A stretch of 64,000 nucleotides of DNA, taken from Pampus argenteus. Its lineage: Eukaryota; Chordata; Actinopteri; Scombriformes; Stromateidae. The first letter of the stretch is position 1; each line of letters starts with the position of its first letter. The DNA is taken from NCBI GenBank assembly GCA_036937835.1, contig CM072864.1, positions 3,080,001-3,144,000 on the forward strand, given 5' to 3'. Made by a program: the position numbers and the translations under genes. Positions 31,806 through 43,700 of this stretch are shown here, piece by piece. Below the pieces are notes generated by a model. That model saw only the letters and a list, made by a program, of their open reading frames with translations. It was not told the origin of the DNA and did no database searches.

Positions 31806-34550
31806 TCATGGTGGTAGGAACACAAGACAAAGGTCATAAAGTTAGTAATGTTCAGGTCATGCCACTCTTACTCGGTGCACTGCCCTTTGAGGAGGTTGGC
31901 GCAGTCAGACAGTAGTTTACAGAGGCCAAACATGGAGGGTAATCCACATGTAGACATAAATAAGGAACAGAAAACAGATTCAAAAAACAGTAAATAGACT
32001 TTTTTGTAAAAAGCCAGAGGGGACGTTTGCAGAGGCCCCCTGGGATTTTTTTATTTTTTATTTTTTAAACATGAGCATTATTACTAATATAATTATTATG
32101 TATTACTCATTTACATTATGGGGATGAGGCTAATACACTGGCTAAAGTAAGGAAACAAGTTATATATGGATGACGTCTTCGTCACCTGCTTAGAGTCGAG
32201 GTGACCAGGTTTTTTAAGGCAATTCATTGTTTCCGCACAAACCGTTAGACTGCTGCTTGTCTTTATTGTTCAGTGAGTCCATCCAAATACGCAGGAGTCT
32301 CTCTTTTTATGAAGCGTTACCACCTGCACAGGTCGAATTCAAAGAACAGGGTGGTAGAATAAGACCAGTCTAAGGTTAATCGAGCGAGTGCTGGAATTTT
32401 ATATTTGTGTCTTGAGACACCAGAGAAGGGTTTCCTGATCTGGTGAGGACACTCAGAGCTTGATTACACATCAACACAGTTATAGCTTTAGGGTTATCCC
32501 TCCTTCCCCCATGTACATATGTATGTATGTATATCAACGTGTGGGTGAACAGACAAGTCAGACGTGGTTCCAGTGTATATTACTAAAAAACAGAAACCTC
32601 CACAGATCACACATTTGCTAAATTTACACTGAAAAATTTGCAGGGCTGTACAAAAAAAACAAAAAAAAAAACAGGTCGCTGGATGATTTCAGAGGGGAAA
32701 CGTAATTAAAAAAAAATAAAATAAAAGAATAAAAGAAAGAAAGTACAAGACCATTTGATACTCAACCACGAACAGGCATGATTTTTTAGTCTTAGAATAT
32801 TGCCAAAGATCTCATATCAAAACAAGAGTGTCTTTAAGTCATCGCAGCTTATTGTGTTTCAGCAAACTCGGCGTTGCATCACTGAATGTTACAGAATCCG
32901 CACTAGTAATACAAACCCATGCGTTATTATGTTAATTTGCAAGTACTGTAGGATTATATATAGATATCTTTTTCCCCATTTTTGCGGCTGTTATGGCTTT
33001 AAAAAAGGTCACAACATCAAGTCTCTTGCTCTCTTTCTGTTTCTATCTCTCAACAGCCAAAAATAAAAATAAAAAATTCCTCCAGGAAGAAAAATACAAA
33101 AAGAAATGAAGTTTTTTTTCGTTTGTGTTGACGACTGACTGTTGTTATATCAGGAGTAAGTAGCTCTCCTCCGTGATAAGATCTCCTTTTCTGTTTCTCC
33201 GTCTCTTCAGTCTTTGCTTTCAGCGCCTCCTTAAGGTCAGAAATGGTAACAGCTCTTCCCATTATGCACCATTCAAGGTCCTGCAAAACTTAACTGCTCC
33301 CAAGAAAAAAGTAATAAAAGATACAAGAAAATGAGCAAACAGAAACATTTCACCAAGCTCTGCGGTTTCTGAAATCACATCAGTGGAAATAAGAGGGGGA
33401 CAAAAAAAACAGGAACACTGTTTTAGTTAATGCAAAAACAAACAAACAAACAAACAAATAAACAAAAAAACCCAGATTCAAACCAACAACTGCAGAAGTG
33501 CATGCATTTATAGTGGTCATCATATGTTCCTCTGCTGATTGTAAAACAGAACGCACAATAGTACATGAGAAGCACGATTCTCCAAGAACCCATCTTACAT
33601 ATTCACAGTCTCAGGTATTATTTATATATTCTATATTTATAACATTTATTCATGTCTAATGATGAGCGAAGTTCTCTCCATCGGTTGGGTTGCAGTGTTA
33701 GTGAGTCATATTTCAAAACTAAAGGCTCTGATGGGATTCAGATCAGGTGGAGAGTTTTTTTTTTTTTTTTTGGCAGGGCGGGGCAGCTGTGAGATGGGGG
33801 GGGGGTTGACTGAGCGGGTTTCGACTGTGTACTTTCTCACTGTAGCAGCTTGACTGATATCTGAAAAGTTCCATTAGGAAAATACAGCGAGCTACCGGGG
33901 CTGAATGCAGAGTTCCTCGACTGTAGACGCCAGCTGGCTGCAGCATCAAAGCAGCGGTTACAGCGTACACTGAGTCCAGCTCTCACGGGGGAATGTTTGT
34001 TTGTATATTCATGGATGTGAAAGGCCATGCTTGGGGAATGTGGGTCGATAGATATGGCACCAAGACAAGGCAATAACCAGAGATCATCATCAGCGAGGTC
34101 CACCAGTGTTCAAGTAATGAGCGCGAGAAAAAAAAAGGAGCAGGCTTTTTTTTTTTTTTTCTTTTCTGTTTTTTTAAAGTTGGCGTTTGTTTTAAAACAA
34201 CAAAACTGACAAGAATAAAATATCTCTTTTTCACAGAAATGCCTGCTTTTTTTTAAAAGATACAAAGAAATAAAAATAAAAAAAGATGATGAAAAGGCCA
34301 GGGCAGTAAAGAAGAAGAAGAAAAAAAAAAGAAATATGTTCTGTGAATGGAGGTGCAGAAAATAAAAACAAAATATATCAAACAAAAAAATTAAAACAAC
34401 ATATTCATTTTCTTTCCATATAAAAAGTGATGAAAAGTATACAAAAATAGAAAATAATTACAGCAGGAGACATGGGCGCTATGGAGGGACGGGTGGGAAG
34501 GTGTCTCGGTTTTTTTTTCTCATTTCTCTCAATATGTTGTCTCTGCTGGG
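31806..34550 (-). other. agrn: Putative agrn 3' untranslated region
   Basis: No reading frame of note. It contains A/T homopolymers and short AT repeats. The assignment rests on position downstream of the agrn stop and on no other gene being visible. Confidence 0.45.
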
Positions 34551-34711
34551 TTATTTTGCGGCGGAACACTGTAATATTTTAGGGGCGTTTAAGGCGTCTT
34601 CCACCAGGTGGAGCTCCACGCCGTCCACAACCACGTCCTTGACGCAGCCAACAAAGCCGGTGCTGTAAGCCTTTGGCAACCGACGGGCCACCGCCAGCTC
34701 CTCCAGGCCAC
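34551..34711 (-). CDS. agrn: agrn last coding exon, end of LG3
   Basis: 161 nt including TAA (34551-34553). It encodes GLEELAVARRLPKAYSTGFV, GCVKDVVVDG and QCSAAK. Acceptor CCCTCAG. Confidence 0.97.
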
Positions 34712-37700
34712 CTGAGGGGGAGACGGAGGGAGATGAATAAGTGAGAAAAGTCTCATTGGGCAAAGTGACCCTTTAAAGCACTAATATGTTTTTAACAGAA
34801 AGTATGAAAACAGACGTTTAATGATGTAAGTATATCACGGTTTATCATAATTTATACTTCAAAGCAAGTGATTCAGCCTTTTGCACTTTCATTTTTCCAC
34901 TTTTTCTTCCATTTCAAATCATCCAAACCTTTTTCTTTGGTAAAATGTGCATTTTTTTTTTTTCGGTGACCTAATCGCTCGGCTGGCTCTTTTTCCTCTT
35001 CGCCTCCTTTTTATTTATAATTCCATCAGATCTGTTCTCACTGGGTGGGAGTCTGACCCTTGTTTTTAATGCCTTCCCTCACTCTGTTATCCATCTGAAG
35101 CCTCTTGAAATCTCTTTCTTTCTTTGCTTCATGTTAGTCCCTTCATTCCTCATCTCCTCCTCTTCTCTCTTTTCCCTTTCCCCCCCACCCTGAGTTCATA
35201 TCCCCATCGAGCTCTTTACATCCCCGGTCCCTGCCCTCCTTTAATCGGATTGCGCTCCTCTGAATCGGGAATCGACAGGGCTAATTTCATGCGAGTTATA
35301 GATGAATTAATGATGGAAAGTGAAAAGGGGGATTTAAAATGGAGAAGTGCTCTCAATGGGAGGCCTGTGTGGGGATTAAGTATTCTTGCTGCAGGGCTCG
35401 TTCAGCACCTGTTCCACACCTCCCTGTGTGTACGTGTGTGTGTTTTTACCTGTGTGCACCTCTACGTGCGGCGCGTCTCTTAAATGTCACCCAGGCTGCT
35501 TCCCCTCTTTTCAAACCTGCTTCTTTGGCGCCTGCCTTGCTTTGTGCATTTTAAATAACACTCTGACTTTATGTTGGTGCCTGTCTTCAATGTTATTTCC
35601 TCCGAATGTTCAATCCTGTTGCACCGTGTGTGTGTGTGTGTGTGTGTGTGTTCTTTCAAAAACGATTTCTCTGAGTCTAGTTCAGACCAAATTGAACTCA
35701 AGGTAGATAACAGGCAGACTTGGGCCGTTTGCTATTCAGGTGAGCAGACAACTTTTGAGTTAGTCAGATAGCCTTTCATTTCTAAACTCAATACATGAAT
35801 AGGTTTAGACTTTTTTTTTTTTTTTTTTTTGCCCAAACAGCAATCATTTTCCTTTGCTCGGGACTTGGCTTATCCTCTGCAATGCCAATGAGTTCATTGC
35901 TCATTTTTGGCAGCCTTCTACCACTGACTAAGACGAAAAAAATACTACATAACTACAGAAAAGTACTCCCCTGGCTTGATAATGGTATTTGTAGACACAT
36001 TTTCAAGTGTGAGTGACATGTGTGGGCACCTACCCAACCAGAGTGCTCCGTCTGTGTCCAGCTGTGTTGCTGCCAAAGGCGATGACCCTGTTACCGCCGC
36101 CTCATTGCCGACCTGTAGAGAGCCGTCTCTAAGTGCTCTGAGGAGGAGAAAGGAAAAAGAGAGACGTGCAGTTGGAAGTCTGATGCACGCGTGTCACACT
36201 GAAAAGCTGCAAACTGCAGTTTCATTTAATCTGAAGCATCAAGACTCCACTGCTCTACTGTCAAGCACACTAAGCACTCACAGAACCGCCCCTGCCAAGC
36301 AGCGCTCTAAATGTGCCTGTCTACCAGCTAACAGATGCTATTAGAGCCCCATTCATTTTAGGTGGCGGCACGCTAAGCATTCGCAACACGGTTAAGGATT
36401 GTGACGACGGGGCTAATTTGAATCCTAAGTAAAGTGGGTTTCCAACAGAGAGATGAGTCATTAAAGGCAAACCGCAAACACAGATAGTTATGTAACAATA
36501 AGCCACATGCTGCGATTTGCACCATTATCAACAATCTCATAGGGTCTCTCTGTAAGCCTGGGATGCATTTGGTCAAATCCTTGTTTGAAAAGGGATGCAG
36601 CGGCTATTCTAGGATCGATTATTCTCGCCTTACACGATGAAACCAATCTAACGATCCCGCATACTGTCGCATTCACAGCCACGTTGAAAGCACACACAAG
36701 GTGTTAAACGTGTTATTTTCAAAGTTGAGGAAGTTAATTGTGTTTCTAATGAAGCATCCAGTAATGTGACGTCACTGTGAGCAGTACTACTATACGTACG
36801 TTTACTATAATGTGCCAGTATGTATATGGATGTTTCCACATGTTCTTCCTTTTTTTTTTTTGAACATTCATTAATGCATCTAAGTAATTTGCAATGTGTC
36901 ATACTCATGCATGACCAGGCATGAAAATAACCTTAATGTGTAACTAATCGGGGCATCTCAGTGGAGAAGATCACTGTGTAGCAGATGATTCATGCAAGAA
37001 ATCACACAGTTTGCAGCAAAAAAAATAAAAAATACAATATGGATTCAATCGTAATGTGGTCTAACTGTAAAATCCTTCATTCCTGACTAGCCGTCATCTC
37101 CCATCCTACCTGCTGGCCTTGATGCGTATCCAGCGGTTGGTGTCGACGCGCACCGAGGAGCGCAGCACCACGGGTTTGGAGCCGAGGTCGTACGTCATCT
37201 GGACGTGTCCGTCCACGATGGCCAGAGCGATGTAGTCTGAGCGCTCTACGCCCTTCCCGCTCCACAGCACCAGGCCCTGAGTCGCCTCCGTCCGGATACT
37301 CAGCTCAAATTTGTTCACCAGCAGGGCCTTCTCACTAGGAGAACAGAAAATGCACTAGTTAGCTTTTGATCTAATTAATTAGAAATAGCTTTAATCTTTG
37401 GCGTGGCAGCAGCTCAGTAGGTGGTTTTATCTTTTGTGATTGCATGTGTGAAGCAGGGAACCTCGGCTGTTGTCTCAAGGGTACATCACCCATTATTCAA
37501 GACGTATAGTCACATACAGACACAGAACCAGAAAGCTTTGTAGCTGGAGCTCTTTAGACTCGTTCTAACAGAACTACAGTGATTTTGGGGCAGAATTAGG
37601 ATGCAGACTGAGTTTAGGAATAGCAGGAGGCTGTTTTACTATTAGCTTTCCTACATCCTACTGAGCCTGAACTGCATTGCTGCTCAGTGCTTCCTGTGTT

Positions 37701-40700
37701 GCTATATGTGTGTGTGTGTGTGTGGTGTGTGTGTTGTTTAGGTAGCCTTTTGATCTGCAGTTTCTTGACTGCTAAGCTGCAGCTGTGATTTAGCGACTTC
37801 CACATAGGATATGTCACTGCTGTGTTAGAAAATACACACTGTGAGGTACATGTACTGTATGTATGCACCACACAATCCATGTCTGCATACAACACCCATA
37901 CAGCAAAGTCCCTCTGTTCTTCCTGAGATACAACACCAGTGAATCATACCTTTAATTTGCCTGCGTGTGTGTGTACGATTGTATGTGTGTGTGTGTGTGT
38001 GTGTGCCATCAATCAGCATCTGTGCAAATACTTGCACATTGCACATCTGCCAAATGGATATACTTTCACCCCTCTTCAAGGGTATTTAAACACAAAGACA
38101 AAGACAAGGTGAGGACACGTACAACATAAAACCAATGACACATGGATTAATAATAAAAAAAAAACACACACACAGCAGACAAAGAGTAGACAAGACAGAC
38201 GACAAGACAAAGGAGACAGCAAAGCAAACAGAGAAGCTCAGGGGACAAACAGGACAGGAAACGGGAGGGGATACAGAGAAACTGAGTATGGCGACTTCTC
38301 CTTACACTGTAAGAAGTATTTTCTCTTTTTTTTTCGATGAATATGAAGAGAATAAAGGTGTAGGATGGTATTTAACTTTGGAGTTTATTAACTCGTGGCC
38401 TAAGGCAAGCCAACGTTGACAGCTGAGGCCGACAATAATGCTGGTTCACCTCAGCATTCAGAATCAAACTTGATTTTCTCCTTAAAAAAAAAACAAAAAA
38501 CAAACATGCTTAGGTTGGAAACACCAACCGCCTTGATTAACTGAATCTGCTGAGGTAAACAGGAGACAAAAAAAAAGAAAAAAAGTATGATTTCATATCG
38601 TATTTCATATAAATTTTTTTTCTCCACAGAGAGAAAAAAAAATACAAATACAGCTCAGTGAACCCTCTTCTGGCAAACCCTCAAAGAGCTTACAGGGACC
38701 AATAAATCTCCATCGGACCGGCTTGTCAGTGATAAGGTCAAGGTTATTAAAAGTGCTGAATATATCATGAATAAAACAACACGGGCGCACGGCGTTCTAA
38801 ATCTCATATACACCACTGACTTCATAGATTTCTGTTGCCGTTTCTTTTTTCTGTAAAAGGAGGGATTTTATCTTCCTCTTATATGTATTCAAATTCTCCG
38901 AGGGCTTCTCAGAGTGCTGTCCTCCACCTCGACTCTAGGTGGCAGTAGTGGTTAGAATAATGAAAATCCATCAGGGAGGACGGGGCTGATTCTGAGCTGT
39001 TATCAGAGCTCTGAACATCAGAATTAATTGAAGCGCCTTTGTGATTTATATTAGTGACTCTATCCCAATAATGGAAACAATATTGTCTCCGTGGAGGAAG
39101 ATTTAGCCCTGTGAGAGGTCTGGGAGGGGTTGCCTAGAGATGAGAAGGTGAGGATGAGGAGGCGAAAAGGACCAATGTCTAAAAGCTATGAGAGACTCAC
39201 CTCTGGTCAGATGGATTCTCCAGAGACTCGGGACTTAAGGGAACAGGGAAGAAAGTCAACGGCATGCAGTGTAAGTGCAGGAGGCCAGAAGGAAAGAAGG
39301 AAGGAGGGATGTTGTGAGCCAACTGGGTGACTCACAGAGGTCTAGATTAGACCTAGAGCTGCAAAAAGCATAACCCATCTACTCTACTACAATATCGACC
39401 GTCTCAACAGTCGATAACAAGTGTGATCATAGGAAGTGTGCAACTTAGCTCTGATCACACCGCAACCATAAAAGAAGGATCTCAAGAGAACCGCTAGGAT
39501 CAACACGGATGACTAATGTGCTAAAATGCCCTGGGATAAAGCATTTTATTTATTTATTTAAAAACATGAGCATCAAGATTAAGTACATTCATAGTCAGTG
39601 TCCGCACCAGCACAAAGGCCACTTTAAGTCAGCGTCCAATTATTGGACAACTACTTTATATTTATGGGGCTGCACGCCGCAGTGCAACAGCAATTACCTT
39701 CTGTCTGGAGATGAAAGCGGTGAATGAGAAAAATTGGGCACTTGTCAAAAAAAATGGGGTCAATCGGCGTATCAGCTGAGAGTTACGGCCAGATATGATT
39801 TGTTACTGAAATAATGGGGGCTTGCACAAAAATTGACCTGAGTCGATTTGAGTCGTGGGCAGAGCAAGCGGAGCGATCAAAGGATGCTGTAAATAGTAAC
39901 AGAAACATTAACCCAAGGTAAGCGTTTGACACTTTGACCTCGGATTGAACTTAATAACCCTTTTGGAGAAATGTATTCATTTCCATTACAAAATCAAATC
40001 ATGCTGAATTGATCGTCTTCGGAGTGCTCTGCTTTGCTTAGATTCACGCTCATCGCGGCTCTTAGTAAATGTGACATCCATTAAACTTTCAACGGTCCGG
40101 CTCCAAGGACCACTGTCCCCCCCCTTCCTTCCTGCTAAGTGAGATTGATGCCCGTGGCTACACACCGCGGAGAGATCTCAACTGGAGGTCTAATCTACAA
40201 AAAGGGGAAGACAAATCTGTGATTAACATGTCACTGCCTCTCGGTATGGACCAACTACGTAATTATTCACAATTACAGTTAGATATCTGGCGAAAACGAA
40301 ATGACAGAAGCCCTGGCACGGATTGAAACTCTGGGTTAAATCCAGTCGGCTTAATTTGAGCTGATTTCTGCTTCGACGCTTTGTGGGATTTTTTTTTTTA
40401 TTTTTTAAATGAGGTTACTTAAGCTAATGAGCAGAAAGAAAAAAAAAACCTTAATAACTAAGTCATGACACAAGACTTTCCCATCCAGAAACTCGACAGG
40501 CACTAGAAACTAGGTTAAGGGGTATTTAGTGGATTGTCCTCTTGCAGTTTTCAAGGGGTTTCATTCATTTTTCCACAGATAATGCCATTCAGGGTAAAGT
40601 GCGTGGCAATTCATTTTGTTTATGAACGAGTTACAACCATGCATAAAATATTTTACATTCTTAGTACAGCAATTCATTTTCTCAGGGGGGGGGTTGAGCA

Positions 40701-43700
40701 CAATGCTTATCATGCACACATTCATGCTTCCCTTTGCACTGGAAAAAAAGAAAGAAAGGATCTAATGACGCTGCAAAATGTCCTGAAAATAATGGAATCT
40801 GTCATATGAGAATTATGGATATGGAGCTTGAATGAAAATCAGACTTTTTACGGCAAAGATGATTTTTTTGTGTGAACGAAATCATGACAGGAAACTGAAT
40901 GTACTTTAATCTTTTCAGTTGGGTTAATTATTGCTGTTGTTGTTGCTGTTGTTAGTTGGACTTGGATTTGAAGCTGGGTAAAACAAACACCCAGTCAGTC
41001 ATAAAGTCTACTTACTCTGGGATCTCATTGGTCAGTTGGCTTGAGTGAGAAGGAAAGACAGTGAAGGAGACATTTATGTGAGACAAGACACAACGTTGAC
41101 AAACGACAAGGGAGGTCAGACTGAAGGACAGCACAGAAAGGACAAGCTGAGCTCCACAGCAAAGATACACATAAAGACCGACAGAAGTTCTCCAGCCGGT
41201 CGCTTGTGAGCGAGTCGTGCGTCCCTACAGGGAGTGTGATCATCTGCACGATGTGGCCCAGTTTTCACACATCTGAATGTTTGTGTGAAGAGCTGTGAGA
41301 CGGTGATATAGAGCCGTATGCTTGATGTCTTTTCATTTTTTGTTTATGCCAACCTGGAGGCGCAATCTTGCCAACTTTCTAGATGGATGGAGTATAAACG
41401 TCTCATCAGATGCCTACAGGAAAACCCATTTTTACACTAACGTCATCAAGTTTTTCCCCTTTTTACAGGACGTTGAAAACTGCAGGAGGCGTGTCTTCAG
41501 ATGCCAGCTTCAGGGGAGAACAGTCGGACGCACATTGAAAATAGAATCACGAGTTTAATCATGCGAGTGTGCTTATTGTCCAGTGTCAGCGTGTGTTTAG
41601 CAGTAGACCACATAGGGAACTGAATGCGCTCAGGGCAACGCTGTGATTGTTAAAACTTCTCGCTAATTAGTGAAATCCTGTCAAAAGTGGAGCAGGGCTG
41701 CCACGGATAGAGGGGAAGAGCTATTAGCCAAGCGCCTAGTTCTCCCTGAAGCCCCTCGAACTGATGATATCATCAACTCTGTCGTCACGGGTTACCAAGT
41801 GAAGAGATGGATAGCGGAGGGGTTATTTGGCTAATAGTAGTAATAACAGTGTCCCCTTGTCCTCTTCCTTACCTCTTTGTAACAGCATTGTGGTACTCGA
41901 TGAACGTCCGTCCGTCAAAAGCGATGGCCTCGGTCTCCCCAGCAGACTTCTCGTAGATGGCTGTGAAAGGAGGAGAAGATTATTCAGAGGATGAGATCAC
42001 ACCAATCAATAAGCTTCAGTTATCAGAGCTGAAGGCAATGGAGTGGGAGCAAATGGGGCCGGGGAGCGGAGGAGAGGTGGAGGGGAGGGGAGGGGAGGCG
42101 TTGGTGCGTTTGGTAGTTTTAATTAACGTGAAAGGGACAACCGGCCACACGCGCAAGGTTAACGGCGAAAGGCAGTGACTGAGTATGTAAGACGGATCGA
42201 GGCCAGAATGAGTGCATGTCTGGCAGAGTGACATGAAGATGATGAAAGGGATACGCAACTGTTGAAAGGAGCATTACATGAATATTCAATTGACACCATT
42301 TCATCATTTTCACAACTGCCGCTTTAGTTTGAAATCAACGCATGACAACGCTGACATAAAAGAAACATGACAAGTCGAATAACATTGTTACCTTGTACTA
42401 GACTGAACACAGTGGAAGTGAGTTCACCTTTCTATAGAGGCGAGCCGAGAACAAGCTGTGATGCATGAAGCGCTGCTGATTTCAGTCCCACTCACATTAT
42501 CCTTAAAAAGCAGCAAAAACGCTGCAATTTATCCTTTTACAATGCAACCAAAAAAATAAATAAAAAGGGGAACGATTTGTACAATTACGTCTCATGAGCT
42601 TACACCAATCATAATGATTGATATAAACATATTTAGGGTATTAAATTATGACGCTGGTTGAGGATAAGTAGCCACAGATACTCACTGTTCTGACAGTGAC
42701 CCCCTGAGAAACCGCTGAGGCAAACGCACTCGTAGGTGTCCAGCTGGGGGTTGCAGCGCCCGCCGTTGTGGCACGGCTCCTGGGAACACGGGTGTTGTTG
42801 GAACATGGCCACGTTGCTGGAGCGCTGGGCGTTGTCCTCTCTGAGGATGGGCGTACCCATCAGGATGATCTAGGAGCAGGAAGGAGACGGTAAAGATGAG
42901 CTTACCAGACACATTTGGTAAGACCCAACAATGGGGACTAAAAGTCTTCGATTTCGTCCTATCTTTTAAAAATTTGTCTCTTGTGAGTTCTTCAACATAA
43001 CGGTCAAACACAAAATCTCTATAGGAACAAGCACAGATGCCCAAATTTAACATCTGGTGTCAATAAAAGATTTCTTTGTTCCTAAAGTTTAGACCACACA
43101 CTTCAGCTGACACCGAGTATAATCTCATAAATCAATTTTCAGAGCTTTGTGTTCCTGTAATACTCTTAATATTAATAGTTTCGTCCCTTTCTTTAGGCGG
43201 TTACCCTTATGAGACTCATCTTACCTTTAAATCTCTTACCTCCGTTTTGTCGCTTTTGTTGTCAGAATTTATCTGATTTAATGTTAATCTCTTTAGCAAA
43301 AAACACTCAGAGATTATCATTAGTTACCACTCGTGCTTCCTGCCTCATAAGAAAGCATTAAGTTATGGGGGCTTTGTGTTTTCTGCTAAATTATTGTTAC
43401 AACAAAATGATCACATCATCAACCAGAGAACAAAGAAATGTGTACAGTGATGGTGTCAATTCAGTTTAACACGTTTTTTCACCTAAACAGGAGTCCTACA
43501 AAGAAAAAAATAGGTGTTTATCCAACACACGTTAATGTTTAAACAGCACATCAAACTGAAAATGCAGAACGTCTTCCTCATAATTAACTACTCCCTACTG
43601 GCCGAGTAAGACAAATGTCACATTTAGCTTTTTGATTTGCTTGAAACTGTCAAGGGAAAGTTTGCAGAGGAGAACGAATGACAAGTTTGCACAAACAGTA

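Larger units (their letters stand above)
37335..41872 (-). other. agrn: agrn z-region introns
   Basis: Apart from the z11 and z8 micro-exons, these introns hold CA tracts (about 37710-37735, 37983-38006), A-rich runs and comparatively repeat-poor stretches (about 39420-39760 and 39960-40330) that may be conserved regulatory DNA. No other exon was recognised. Confidence 0.6.

Noticed and set aside
28346..34550. Extra gene between ptpn6 and agrn
   Set aside because: Several 60-100 codon frames exist, but none has splice-consistent exons, domain motifs or composition unlike random AT-rich DNA.
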